From NCBI GenBank assembly GCA_963839995.1, contig CAWIXH010000002.1:186001-250000 (forward strand): a stretch of DNA of 64,000 bases, read 5' to 3'. The stretch is from CAWIUB01 sp963839995. Its GTDB lineage: Bacteria; Actinomycetota; Actinomycetes; Mycobacteriales; Jatrophihabitantaceae. The notes under the pieces are model-generated. The model was given only the letters and a program-made list of their open reading frames with translations. It searched no databases and was not told the origin of the DNA. Shown piece after piece: positions 17,301 to 27,070 of the stretch. How positions within the stretch are numbered: the first letter of the stretch is position 1; every line of letters starts with the position of its first letter. Both the position numbers and the translations under genes were made by a program.

Positions 17301-18077
17301 TCAGATCAGTGCGACCGCGTCGGCGATCGAGTCGAGCACCCGGCCGGGCCGGAACGGGAATCGGCCGATCTGGTCGCGTGTCGTCGACCCGGTGAGGACC
17401 AGGATCGTCTCCAGGCCTGCCTCGATGCCGGCCACGACGTCGGTGTCCATGCGATCACCGACCATGACCGTTGTCTCCGAGTGCGCGTCGATCTGGTTCA
17501 TTGCGCTGCGAAACATCATCGGGTTCGGCTTGCCGACGAAGTACGGCTCCGCGCCGGTGGCCCGGGTGATCAACGCCGCGACCGCGCCCGTTGCGGGCGT
17601 GGGTCCGTCCGGCGACGGTCCGGTGGTATCCGGGTTCGTGGCGATGAAGCGCGCGCCGGCACTGATCAGCCGGATGGCCTGGGTGATCGACTCGAAGGAG
17701 TAGGTCCGCGTCTCGCCCAGCACGACGAAGTCGGGGTCAACCTCGGTGAGAATGTAGCCGACCTGGTGCAGCGCGGTCGTCAGGCCAGCTTCGCCGATGA
17801 CGTAGGCGGATCCTCCGGGGAGTTGCTCGGACAGGAATCGCGCGGTGGCGAGGGCGGAGGTCCAGATCGCCTCCTCGGGCACCCGGAGCCCGGCCCGCTC
17901 GAGCCGGGCCGCGAGGTCGCGCGGCGTGAAGATCGAGTTGTTGGTGAGAACCAGGAACCGGCGTTCCTGGTCGACCAGCCGTTCGAGGAACTCGGCCGCG
18001 CCGGGTAACGCGTGCTGCTCGTGCACGAGTACGCCGTCCATGTCCGTCAGCCAGCACTCAGCCCGACCCCTCGTCAT
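17301..18077 (-). CDS. HAD-IIA family hydrolase (NagD-like phosphatase)
   Basis: The 258-residue protein contains the four HAD motifs: WLTDMDGVLVHE (nucleophile Asp and acid/base Asp), LVLTNNS, Lys in VGKPNPMMF and Asp in VGDRMDTDV. The large cap between motifs 2 and 3 (class IIA) and the length fit NagD-like phosphatases for nucleotides, glycerol phosphate or p-nitrophenyl phosphate. The physiological substrate is unknown. It is divergent from the folP2-like gene. Confidence 0.92.
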   Translation of the reverse strand: MTRGRAECWLTDMDGVLVHEQHALPGAAEFLERLVDQERRFLVLTNNSIFTPRDLAARLERAGLRVPEEAIWTSALATARFLSEQLPGGSAYVIGEAGLTTALHQVGYILTEVDPDFVVLGETRTYSFESITQAIRLISAGARFIATNPDTTGPSPDGPTPATGAVAALITRATGAEPYFVGKPNPMMFRSAMNQIDAHSETTVMVGDRMDTDVVAGIEAGLETILVLTGSTTRDQIGRFPFRPGRVLDSIADAVALI

Positions 18078-18140
18078 CGTCCGCGCTGCTCGCTCACCGC
18101 GACTCTCGGCAATTCATCGTGTCGCCGTAACGTACCGAGC

Positions 18141-19001
18141 ATGCTGAGGCTCGGCTCACGTGAGTTCGCCGCCGGTCAGTTCGCGATCATGGCCATCGTC
18201 AATCGCACCCCGGATTCCTTCTACGACAAGGGTGCGACGTTCGCGTTCGAGGCGGCGCTCGCGCGGGTGGACGAGGTGATCACTCAGGGAGCCGACATCG
18301 TCGACATCGGCGGGGTCAAGGCAGGGCCCGGTGACGAGGTGACCGTCGCTGGGGAGATCGACCGCACCGCCGAGTTCGTGTCCGCGGTCCGTGCCGCACA
18401 TCCGGAGCTGATCATCAGCGTCGACACCTGGCGGCACGAGGTCGGCGACGCGGTGTGCGCTGCGGGAGCCGATTTGCTCAACGACGCCTGGGGAGGACAT
18501 GACCCGCTGCTCGCCCAGGTCGCAGCGCGGTGGAACGCCGGCATCGTCTGCACTCACACGGGCGGTGTTCCGCCGCGCGCTCACCCGTACCCGGTCGAAT
18601 ACGAGGACGTGATGCAGGACGCCATCGAGCACACGTTGGGGCTGGCCTGCCGCGCCGTCGAGATCGGGGTCGACCCGAGCCGGGTGCTGATCGATCCCGC
18701 CCACGACTTCGGCAAAAACACCCACCACTCGCTGGAGATCACCCGGCGGCTCGATGAGATGGTGGCGCCGGGCTGGCCGGTTCTCGTATCGCTGTCGAAC
18801 AAGGACTTCGTCGGCGAGACGCTTGACGTTCCGTTCGACCAGCGACTGATCGGGACGCTCGCCACGACTGCCATCTGCGCCTGGCACGGCGCGGCCGTCT
18901 TCCGGGCGCACAACGTCCCCGAGACCCGCCAGGTGCTCGACATGGTGGCGAGCATCCGCGGCACCCGCCCCCCGGCACGGGCCGTTCGCGGCTTGGAGTG
19001 A
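18141..19001 (+). CDS. folP2: Dihydropteroate synthase-like protein (FolP2 type)
   Basis: The 286-residue TIM barrel carries pterin-binding family motifs: IMAIVNRTPDSFYDKG at the start, DIVDIGGVKAGPGDEVT, SVDTWRHEV, LINDPAHDFGKN-like (LIDPAHDFGKN), and Arg/His in AAVFRAHNVPETR. The sequence VKAGPG in place of the usual STRPG loop is the mark of the second actinobacterial paralogue (mycobacterial FolP2), which reportedly lacks dihydropteroate synthase activity. A role outside folate synthesis is therefore likely. The gene lies alone, not in a folate operon. Confidence 0.85.
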   Translation: MLRLGSREFAAGQFAIMAIVNRTPDSFYDKGATFAFEAALARVDEVITQGADIVDIGGVKAGPGDEVTVAGEIDRTAEFVSAVRAAHPELIISVDTWRHEVGDAVCAAGADLLNDAWGGHDPLLAQVAARWNAGIVCTHTGGVPPRAHPYPVEYEDVMQDAIEHTLGLACRAVEIGVDPSRVLIDPAHDFGKNTHHSLEITRRLDEMVAPGWPVLVSLSNKDFVGETLDVPFDQRLIGTLATTAICAWHGAAVFRAHNVPETRQVLDMVASIRGTRPPARAVRGLE

Positions 19002-19007
19002 CGGCAG

Positions 19008-20260
19008 TCAGCCGACCGCTCCCGCGGCGCGCAGCGCAGCGATCTCGTCGGGCGATCGACCCAGCTCGGCAAGCACCTCGTCGGTGTGCTCGCCAGGATG
19101 GGCCGGCGGTCGGCCCAATTCCGCAGCGGTCCGGCTGAACCGGGGCGCGGGCGCCGCCTGACTGACACCGTCGCGTTCGATGAACGTGCCGCGTGCGGCG
19201 AGATGCGGGTGCGCCGGTGCCTCGTCCCAGTCAAGTACGGGAGCAACGCAGGCCTCGGTGCCCTCGAAGATCGCCGTCCACTCGTCGCGGGTCTTCGTGA
19301 CGAACAGTTCGGCCCAGCGTTTCTTCGCAGCGGGCCAGCCGTCGCGGTCGTCGCGACCCTCCGGCGAGAGCTCATCGGTCACCTCGACGCCCGACAGCCG
19401 CAGCAGCTCGGCGTAGAACCTCGGCTCGAGGGGGCCGATCGCGATCTCGCGGCCGTCCGCGCAGGTGTAGACGTCGTAGAAGGGCGCGCCGGTGTCGAGG
19501 AGGTTGTTGCCGGGTTCGGCATTCCACTCGCCCTGTGCGCGCAGCCCCAGGATGAAGTTGGTGAGCGACGCGGTGCCGTCGACGATCGCGGCGTCGATCA
19601 CCTGGCCCTGGCCGCTGCGTCCCGCCTCGTAGAGCGCGCTGACCACGCCGAGGGCTAAGTAGAGGGCTCCTCCGCCGAGGTCACCGACCAGGTTCATCGG
19701 CGGGACGGGACGCTCGCCGGCGCGCCGGATGCCGTGGAGGGCACCGGCCAGCGCGATGTAGCCGATGTCGTGACCGACCGATCGGGCCAGCGGCCCGTCC
19801 TGGCCCCAGCCCGTCATCCGTCCGTACACCAGCCGGGGGTTGACGGCCAGGCAGGCGTCCGGTCCGACTCCGAGGCGTTCGGCGACGCCGGGGCGGAACC
19901 CCTCGATCAGCGCGTCCGCGTCAGCGACCAGGTCCTGCACCACTTGTCGGCCGGCCGGTTGCGTGAGGTCGACCGCAATCGACCGGCGACCACGCAAGAC
20001 GATGTCTCTGTTTGCCGAGGCGCCTGGACCTACGGTCGGCGCGCCACCTGCGGTGGCTGTGCTTGCCAAGGCGCCTGGACCTACGGTCGGCGCGCCACCT
20101 GCGGTGGCTGTGCTTGCCCAGGCGCCCGGACCTGCGGTGGCTGTGACCCGGTCGACGCGCAGGACGTCGGCGCCGAGGTCGGCTAGCAGCATGGCGGCAA
20201 AGGGGACCGGGCCGATGCCCGCGAGTTCGACGATGCGGATGCCCGCAAGCGGACCTGGCA

Positions 20261-20261
<1 letters not shown>
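19008..20261 (-). CDS. CaiB/BaiF (class III) CoA-transferase or alpha-methylacyl-CoA racemase
   Basis: The 417-residue protein matches the CaiB/Amacr family: GIRIVELAGIGPVPFAAMLLADLG at residues 5-28 in two blocks, RSIAVDLTQPAGR, LIEGFRPGVAERLG, YGRMTGWGQDGP and VGHDIGYIALAG (conserved Arg, Asp, His). Racemase is slightly favoured by these motifs. Between residues 40 and 90 it carries an extra segment of 45 residues made of a 17-residue repeat (see 20014-20148), absent from normal family members. The ATG at 20261 overlaps the thiolase stop (TGATG), so the two are coupled, pointing to branched-chain or fatty acyl-CoA breakdown. Confidence 0.88.
20014..20148 (-). repeat. 51-bp in-frame coding repeat, 2.6 copies (locus A)
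   Basis: Two full 51-bp units (20014-20064 and 20065-20115) and a 33-bp unit that lacks an internal 18 bp (20116-20148). Every unit is a multiple of 3, so the CoA-transferase frame is kept. On the coding strand a unit encodes TAGGAPTVGPGALASTA or close variants. It holds GCCACC-N3-GGTGGC and the palindrome GGCGCGCC. The same unit, about 46 of 51 positions identical, occurs five times in the unrelated gene at 29601-30899, same strand relative to the gene and same frame. Confidence 0.9.
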
Positions 20262-21412
<1,151 letters not shown>

Positions 21413-21576
21413 GTGCGCTCCTCGGGTGGTCGACAGGGTCCCTCCTCCACTGTCTACCTCATCTTGCCGAACCGGAGGAGGGTGGCCTGCGCCACCTCAC
21501 CGAGTCCGGAACTGGGATGCTTCCGCAAATGAACGTGCAGGGTGTCGTCAGCCTCAGCAAGAACGAGCCGGTCCAC

Positions 21577-21716
21577 ATCTCTTCCACGCCCGCGACCTCG
21601 CAGGCACCCTCGTCCTGGTTGGGGTGCCCACTCCGCAGATGCGCCTCGACCTGCCGCTCCTCGACGTGTTCGGTCCCGGCGGTTCGCTCAAGTCGTCCTG
21701 CAAACACACGGGCGGC
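21577..21716 (+). pseudogene. Fragment of a zinc/NAD alcohol dehydrogenase (NDMA-dependent type)
   Basis: About 45 residues in one frame read ARDLAGTLVLVGVPTPQMR, LDLPLLDVFGPGGSLKSS. This resembles the late coenzyme-domain part of medium-chain alcohol dehydrogenases, in particular the NDMA-dependent actinobacterial type. No catalytic domain precedes it and the frame ends soon after. Apart from this fragment the stretch 21413-21843 shows nothing recognisable. Confidence 0.5.
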
Positions 21717-21843
21717 AATGAGCAGCCGCGGCTAACTGGCGTAACTGGGACCTCATGGGTCACAATGACCACGCACACACCACGGCCCGCGGACGGGGCG
21801 TCGGGGAAGGCGGGTCCGTCCGCCGAGTCAGTGGAGGTGTGCG

Positions 21844-22365
21844 ATGACTGGTGCCCGCGTCACCAACGCGCGGCCATCGACCCGCGGCGTGGTGTTCATG
21901 CACTGCTGCCCGTCGTCGATCGCCCCGCACGTCGAGTGGGCGGTCGCCGGCGTGCTCGGCCGGCCTGTTCGCATGCAATGGACCGGGCAGCCCGTGGCGC
22001 CCGCGCACCTGCGCGCCGAGGCCACCTGGACCGGCGCAATCGGCACTGGGGCGCGCCTCGCGGCGTCGCTGCGCGCCTGGCCGATGCTGGTCTTCGAAGT
22101 GACCGAGGACGGCACCAGCGTCTCGGACGGCGAGCGGCTGGCGTACCTGCCCGGACGAGGCTTCCACCGCAGCATGATCGCGGCCAACGGTGACGTCGTC
22201 GTCGGCGAGGAGCGGCTGCGCGGTCTACTCAGCCGGGCGCGCACCGCCGAGGAGTATGCCCACGGGCTGGCCGATCTGCTGGGCACGACGTGGGACGCCG
22301 AGCTCGAGCCCTATCGGCAGGGTGGCGCTGGCGCTCCCGTTACCCTGCTGCACCAAGTGGTCTGA
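21844..22365 (+). CDS. DUF3145-family protein
   Basis: The 173-residue protein starts with STRGVVFMHCCPSSIAPHVEW and contains LGRPVRMQWTGQPVAP and GFHRSMIAANGDVVVGEERL. These are the conserved parts of DUF3145, an actinobacteria-specific family. GGAGG at 21833-21837 supports the ATG at 21844. Genes of this family commonly lie next to fatty acid synthesis genes, as here. The function is unknown. Confidence 0.88.
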   Translation: MTGARVTNARPSTRGVVFMHCCPSSIAPHVEWAVAGVLGRPVRMQWTGQPVAPAHLRAEATWTGAIGTGARLAASLRAWPMLVFEVTEDGTSVSDGERLAYLPGRGFHRSMIAANGDVVVGEERLRGLLSRARTAEEYAHGLADLLGTTWDAELEPYRQGGAGAPVTLLHQVV

Positions 22366-23019
22366 CTAACTCGTCGCAGCTGCGGCCCGCAACGCCGCGC
22401 GCACCGCGTCATCGGACGGTGGCGAGAACTCCCGGTAGTACAGGCTCACCGCGCGAAAGTCATCCGGCACGAGCAAGCACAAGACGTCGTCGGCCTCCCG
22501 GGACAACGCCCGGCAGGCGCTGGCGGACCCGACGGGGACCGCCACCATCACCTCATCGGCCCCCAGCGTGCGAGCCAGCCGAACCGCCGCGGTCATCGTG
22601 GACCCGGTGGCCAGCCCGTCATCGACGACCACCACGCTGCGATCTGTGAGGTCCGGCGCCGGGCGGCTCTCGCGGTAGCGCTCGTTGAGGTCGGCCAGCG
22701 CGGCCGTCTCCCGGGCGACGGCGGCTCGGTAAACGTCCTCCGCCATCCCGGCCTCCTCGTAATGCACCTCGGCAATCGTCGCGCCCAAACAGGCGAGTGC
22801 GCCCATCGCGAACTCGGGTTGGTAGGGCGCGCGCAGCTTGCGCACCAGAATCGCATCCAATGGCGCGCCGAGCGTCTTGGCGATCGGCACCGCCACCGGA
22901 ACGCCGCCGCGAGGCAGGGCGCACACGATCGACTCGGCATCGGGGTGGAACCTTGCCGCCAGGCGGTCGGCGAGGGCGAGACCTGCCTGGTTTCGATCGG
23001 CGAATCGGCGGCCGAGCAC
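22366..23019 (-). CDS. Phosphoribosyltransferase-family protein
   Basis: The 217-residue protein has the PRPP-binding loop VVVVDDGLATGSTMTAA near residue 135 and a type I PRTase fold (ALPRGGVPVAVPIAKTLG, DAILVRKLRAP). Small members like this are usually annotated only as phosphoribosyltransferase, and several are found beside stress or erythromycin-esterase-like genes. It directly follows accD (15 bp gap) and may be co-transcribed with the fab operon. The start is a GTG at 23019. The acceptor base is unknown. Confidence 0.85.
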   Translation of the reverse strand: MLGRRFADRNQAGLALADRLAARFHPDAESIVCALPRGGVPVAVPIAKTLGAPLDAILVRKLRAPYQPEFAMGALACLGATIAEVHYEEAGMAEDVYRAAVARETAALADLNERYRESRPAPDLTDRSVVVVDDGLATGSTMTAAVRLARTLGADEVMVAVPVGSASACRALSREADDVLCLLVPDDFRAVSLYYREFSPPSDDAVRAALRAAAATS

Positions 23020-23034
23020 TGCTGCTGACCGCGC

Positions 23035-24450
23035 TCAGAGCGGGATGTTGCCGTGCGCGCCGCGCCCGGCTGGCACCGCAGCAAGCGCTGCCGTCAACGC
23101 CGCCCGGGTGCGTGCCGGCGCCACGACCTCGTCGACGACCCCGATGTCCATGGCGCGGCTGACACCACCGGCGATCTGCTCGTGCTCGGCAGCGAGTGCC
23201 GCGTGCAGGGCTTCGCGCTCGCCGGGTTGAGCCGCGGCGAGCCTCTTCCGGTGCAGGATGCCGACTGCAGCCGAGGCCCCCATGACGGCGACTTCCGCGC
23301 CCGGCCAGGCGAACACCCGATTCGACCCGAGCGACCGGCTGTTCATGGCGATATAGGCGCCGCCGTAGGCCTTGCGGGTCACCAGGGTGACGCGCGGCAC
23401 GACGGCCTCGCCGAATGCGTGCAGCAGCTTCGCGCCGCGCCGTACGACACCGTCCCATTCCTGACCGACGCCCGGCAGGTATCCCGGTACGTCGACCAAC
23501 ACGATCAGCGGCACTCCGAAGGCATCGCACATTCGTACGAACCGCGCGGCCTTTTCAGCGGACGCCGAGTCCAGGCAGCCGCCGAGCCGCAACGGATTGT
23601 TGGCGATCACACCGACCGTTCGTCCGGTGAGCCGGCCGAGCCCGGTGACGATGTTGGGCGCCCACCGCGACTGCAGCTCGACGAACGTCCGGTCGTCGAG
23701 GACGCCGTCGATCAGCGGGTGCACGTCGTAAGCGCGCTTGGGGTTGTCCGGCAGCAGCTTCGACAGATCTCGATCGTGGCCGGCCGCGGACGGGTCGAAG
23801 GAGCCCTGCTGCTCGAGCAAGGACGTCGTCTGCCGGGCGACCGCGATTGCCTCGTCGTCGGTTGCGGTGACGATGTGGACCACGCCGCTACGCCGCCCGT
23901 GCGTGTCGGGACCGCCCAGCGACTCCATATCGACGTTCTCGCCGGTCACACTGCGCACGACGTCGGGTCCCGTGACGAATACCCTCCCGCCTGCTGACAT
24001 GATCACCAGATCGGTGAGTGCCGGGCCGTATGCGGCACCGCCGGCCGCCGGTCCGAGGACGACGGAGATCTGCGGTACCCGTCCGGATCCGCGGATCATC
24101 GCTGCGAACACGAGGCCCACCGCCTGCAGCGCTTCGACACCCTCGGCAAGCCGCGCGCCACCGGAATGCCACAGGCCGATGACTGGTACCCGGTCACGGA
24201 CGGCCTCGTCGATCGCGTCGACGATGTGCGCGCAGCCTTCGCTGCCCATCGCGCCACCCATCTTCAGCGCGTCGGTCGCGAACGCGGTGACCGGCGCTCC
24301 CCGAACGAGGCCACGCGCCGCGTACACCCCGCTTTCGTCGCGCGGATGCAGCGGCCGAAGGCTCCCCGGGTCGAGGAGTCTTTCCAGCCGTAGTTCCGGG
24401 TCCCGCGGGTCTCGCTCGACCTCGGACCGTGCGTCCACGGTCATCGTCAT
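23035..24450 (-). CDS. accD: Acyl-CoA carboxylase carboxyltransferase (beta) subunit, AccD6-like
   Basis: The 471-residue protein has both crotonase-like halves of a carboxyltransferase: LWHSGGARLAEGVEAL with GPAAGGAAYGPALTD (oxyanion glycine pair) in the N half, and VDVPGYLPGVGQEW with RKAYGGAYIAMNSR in the C half. It would transfer carboxyl from biotin to acetyl-CoA, making malonyl-CoA for the adjacent fab genes, and needs a biotinylated alpha subunit encoded elsewhere. ATG at 24450 has GGAGG seven bases upstream. Position after fabF mirrors accD6 of mycobacteria. Confidence 0.92.
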   Translation of the reverse strand: MTMTVDARSEVERDPRDPELRLERLLDPGSLRPLHPRDESGVYAARGLVRGAPVTAFATDALKMGGAMGSEGCAHIVDAIDEAVRDRVPVIGLWHSGGARLAEGVEALQAVGLVFAAMIRGSGRVPQISVVLGPAAGGAAYGPALTDLVIMSAGGRVFVTGPDVVRSVTGENVDMESLGGPDTHGRRSGVVHIVTATDDEAIAVARQTTSLLEQQGSFDPSAAGHDRDLSKLLPDNPKRAYDVHPLIDGVLDDRTFVELQSRWAPNIVTGLGRLTGRTVGVIANNPLRLGGCLDSASAEKAARFVRMCDAFGVPLIVLVDVPGYLPGVGQEWDGVVRRGAKLLHAFGEAVVPRVTLVTRKAYGGAYIAMNSRSLGSNRVFAWPGAEVAVMGASAAVGILHRKRLAAAQPGEREALHAALAAEHEQIAGGVSRAMDIGVVDEVVAPARTRAALTAALAAVPAGRGAHGNIPL

Positions 24451-24531
24451 GAGCCGGCCTCCGATCGAGCACACAGCAGGAGCGCAGATCGGAGGTCGGC
24501 GGGGAACACTGTCATGAGCCGGCCTTTCGTC

Positions 24532-25770
24532 CTACGCCTTGCGGAACAGCAGCGCGGCGTTGTGCCCGCCGAAGCCGAACGAGTCGTCGAGCGCAGCAGG
24601 TACGGCCATGTCGCGGGCGGTTCGCGGTACGTCGACGGCCACATCGTCGTCGGGGTCGTCCAGGTTGATCGTGGGCGGCACCACGTCGTGCCGGACTGCG
24701 AGCACGGTCGCGATGGCCTCGATCGCGCCGGCGGCACCGAGCAGGTGGCCGGTCATTGACTTGGTGGCGGTGACGACCGTCTGCTCGCCGAGCAGGCCAG
24801 CGATCCACTTCGCCTCGGTGCCATCGCCGCTCGGTGTGGAGGTCGCGTGCGCGTTCACGTGCACCACGTCGGACTTGTCGACCCCGGACCGCTCGATCGC
24901 GAGCCGCGCGGCGCGCCGCTGCCCATTGCCGTCAGGATCGGGGGCGACCATGTCGTAGGAGTCGGACGTGAGGCCCGCGCCACCCAGCACCGCGTACGGT
25001 TCGCGCCCCCGGGCCTGTGCCGACGATCGCCGTTCGATGATCAGAACGCCAGCGCCCTCGCCGAGCACGAACCCGTCACGTCCCTTGTCGAACGGCCGGG
25101 AGGCGCGCTCAGGCTCGTCGTTGCGGGTGCTCATGGCCTGCATCTGCGCGAACCCGGAGATCGTCAGTGGATGCATGCACGCCTCCGTGCCGCCGACGAC
25201 GACCACGTCCGCCCGGTCGAGCAGCAGCAGGTCCAGCCCGTACGCGACCGCTTCGGCCCCTGATGCGCAGGCACTGACCGGCGTGAACACACCACCCCGT
25301 GCCCCGACCTGCAGGCCCACATGCGCCGCCGGCCCGTTCGGCATGTCCATCGGGATCAGCAGTGGGGAGACCCGGCCGGGGCCCTTCTCCAGCATGACGT
25401 CGTGCTGGTAGATCAGGCTGGTGACGCCGCCGATGCCGGTGCCGATCACGACCGCGACGCGTTCAGGTTCGAGACCCATCTCGTCCGAACGGCCGGTGAA
25501 TCCCGCGTCGGCCCACGCCTCGCTCGCGGCGACGATCGCGGCCTGCTGCGATCGGTCCAGCCGCCGTGCCTGGACCCGAGGCAGCTGCTCGGCCGGATCG
25601 ACCGCCATCCGCGCGCCGATGCGTACCTTCAGATCGGCAGCCCACTCCTCGCGCAGCGCGGCGACGCCCGAGCGTCCCTCGAGCAGCCCTGCCCAGAACG
25701 TCGCCACATCGCCGCCCAGCGGCGTCGTCGCGCCCAGGCCGGTGATCACGACCTCGTCGTTGCTGGTCAT
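24532..25770 (-). CDS. fabF: Beta-ketoacyl-ACP synthase II (FabF/KasA-like)
   Basis: The 412-residue condensing enzyme has the catalytic Cys in VSACASGAEA, His in VNAHATSTPSGD and His in SMTGHLLGAAGA, with the glycine-rich end SFGFGGHNAAL. It elongates acyl-ACP with malonyl-ACP. It lies after acpP in the operon fabD-fabH-acpP-fabF-accD. Only one KAS gene is present here, unlike the kasA-kasB pair of mycobacteria. ATG at 25770. Confidence 0.94.
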   Translation of the reverse strand: MTSNDEVVITGLGATTPLGGDVATFWAGLLEGRSGVAALREEWAADLKVRIGARMAVDPAEQLPRVQARRLDRSQQAAIVAASEAWADAGFTGRSDEMGLEPERVAVVIGTGIGGVTSLIYQHDVMLEKGPGRVSPLLIPMDMPNGPAAHVGLQVGARGGVFTPVSACASGAEAVAYGLDLLLLDRADVVVVGGTEACMHPLTISGFAQMQAMSTRNDEPERASRPFDKGRDGFVLGEGAGVLIIERRSSAQARGREPYAVLGGAGLTSDSYDMVAPDPDGNGQRRAARLAIERSGVDKSDVVHVNAHATSTPSGDGTEAKWIAGLLGEQTVVTATKSMTGHLLGAAGAIEAIATVLAVRHDVVPPTINLDDPDDDVAVDVPRTARDMAVPAALDDSFGFGGHNAALLFRKA

Positions 25771-25803
25771 CCTGTGTCCTTCGCTGGATCCTATGGTGCT
25801 GGC

Positions 25804-26049
25804 TCAGCCGTTGGACTGGATGTAGCTGACGGCATCGCCGACGGTCTTGAGCTTCGGAAGCTCATCGTCGGGGATCTTGACGCCGAACTTCTCCTCGGCG
25901 GCCATCGCCACCTCGACCATGGACAGGGAGTCGACATCCAGGTCGTCGGTGAACGACTTCTCGTCCGACACGTCGTCGGCGTTCACGTCGGCAACTTCGT
26001 TGAGGATCTCGGCCAGTCCAGCGCGGATCTCGTCGGGGGAGGCAGCCAC
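25804..26049 (-). CDS. acpP: Acyl carrier protein
   Basis: The 81-residue acidic protein has the DSL phosphopantetheine site at Ser41 in DLDVDSLSMVEVAMAAEE. It is the carrier for growing acyl chains in type II fatty acid synthesis. The start is the GTG at 26049, with AAAGGA nine bases upstream. It sits between fabH and fabF as in other actinobacterial fab operons. The length matches AcpP rather than the longer mycobacterial AcpM. Confidence 0.95.
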   Translation of the reverse strand: MAASPDEIRAGLAEILNEVADVNADDVSDEKSFTDDLDVDSLSMVEVAMAAEEKFGVKIPDDELPKLKTVGDAVSYIQSNG

Positions 26050-26098
26050 TTCGTTGGTTCCTTTCGGTTGGGTTAGCCGGCCTGGAATGGGCCGGGCA

Positions 26099-27067
26099 TT
26101 AGGGAGCGAGCACGACTTGGCTGGCGTACGCCAATCCCGAGCCGAAGCCCAGCAGCAGAACGGGCGCACCGGACGGGATCTCACCCCGTTCGACCATCTT
26201 CGATAGCGCCAGCGGGATCGTCGCAGCCGAGGTGTTGCCGGACACCTGGATATCGCGGGCGACGATGGCGTTGGGCGCGTTGAGCTTCTTGGCGAGCACA
26301 TCGACGATCCGCAGGTTGGCTTGGTGCGGCACGAAGGCCGCCAACTCGGCCGGGTCGATGCCCGCGCGCCGGCAGGCCTCGAGCGCCACCGGCGTCATCT
26401 GCGAGATGGCCCAGCGGTAGACAGCCTGGCCCTCCTGCTGGAAGAAGCGGCTCTCCTCGTCGATGGTGACGACGCCGGCCTGCGCGCCGTCGCTGCCCCA
26501 CACGACCGGGCCGATCGCGACCTCGTCCGATGGTGCGACGACTGCGGCCCCGGCGCCGTCGGCCAAGATCACGCAGGTGGTCCGGTCGCGGAAGTCGATC
26601 CACCCGGAGAAGCGCTCGGACGCCACGACGAGCGCGTTGCGGGCCTGTCCGGTGCGGACGGCCGCAGCAGCCGCGTTGAGCGCGTAGACGAAGCCGGAGC
26701 AGCCGGAGTTGACGTCATACGCGCCCGGCGCAGGGACACCGAGCCTGCTGGCCAACTGCGGGGCGGCTGCGGGCACCGACGTGGGCATGGTGCAGGTTGC
26801 CCCGATCACCAGATCGATATCGTCGGCAGACACGCCTGCGGATGCCAACGCCTTGCTCGCCGCGTTCTCGGCCATGTCGACCACGGTCTCGGCCGGGTCG
26901 GCGTAACGGCGTTCGCGGATCCCGATGCGGGCCTGGATCCACTCGTCGTTGGTGTCGACGCCGCGAGCTACCAGGTCGTCGTTGGTGACGACGTTCGCCG
27001 GCTGGTAATGACCCAGGCCGAGGATGCGCGCGCCGGCGCACGGGGTGGGCAGCGGGTTGATCGGCAT
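26099..27067 (-). CDS. fabH: Beta-ketoacyl-ACP synthase III
   Basis: The 322-residue protein has the KAS III triad: Cys in VNSGCSGFVYALN, His in FVPHQANLRIVD and Asn in VSGNTSAATIPLAL. It primes fatty acid synthesis by condensing an acyl-CoA with malonyl-ACP. It starts 3 bp after the fabD stop, so translation is coupled. ATG at 27067. Substrate preference for branched or straight primers cannot be read from the sequence. Confidence 0.95.
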   Translation of the reverse strand: MPINPLPTPCAGARILGLGHYQPANVVTNDDLVARGVDTNDEWIQARIGIRERRYADPAETVVDMAENAASKALASAGVSADDIDLVIGATCTMPTSVPAAAPQLASRLGVPAPGAYDVNSGCSGFVYALNAAAAAVRTGQARNALVVASERFSGWIDFRDRTTCVILADGAGAAVVAPSDEVAIGPVVWGSDGAQAGVVTIDEESRFFQQEGQAVYRWAISQMTPVALEACRRAGIDPAELAAFVPHQANLRIVDVLAKKLNAPNAIVARDIQVSGNTSAATIPLALSKMVERGEIPSGAPVLLLGFGSGLAYASQVVLAP

Positions 27068-27070
27068 GGG

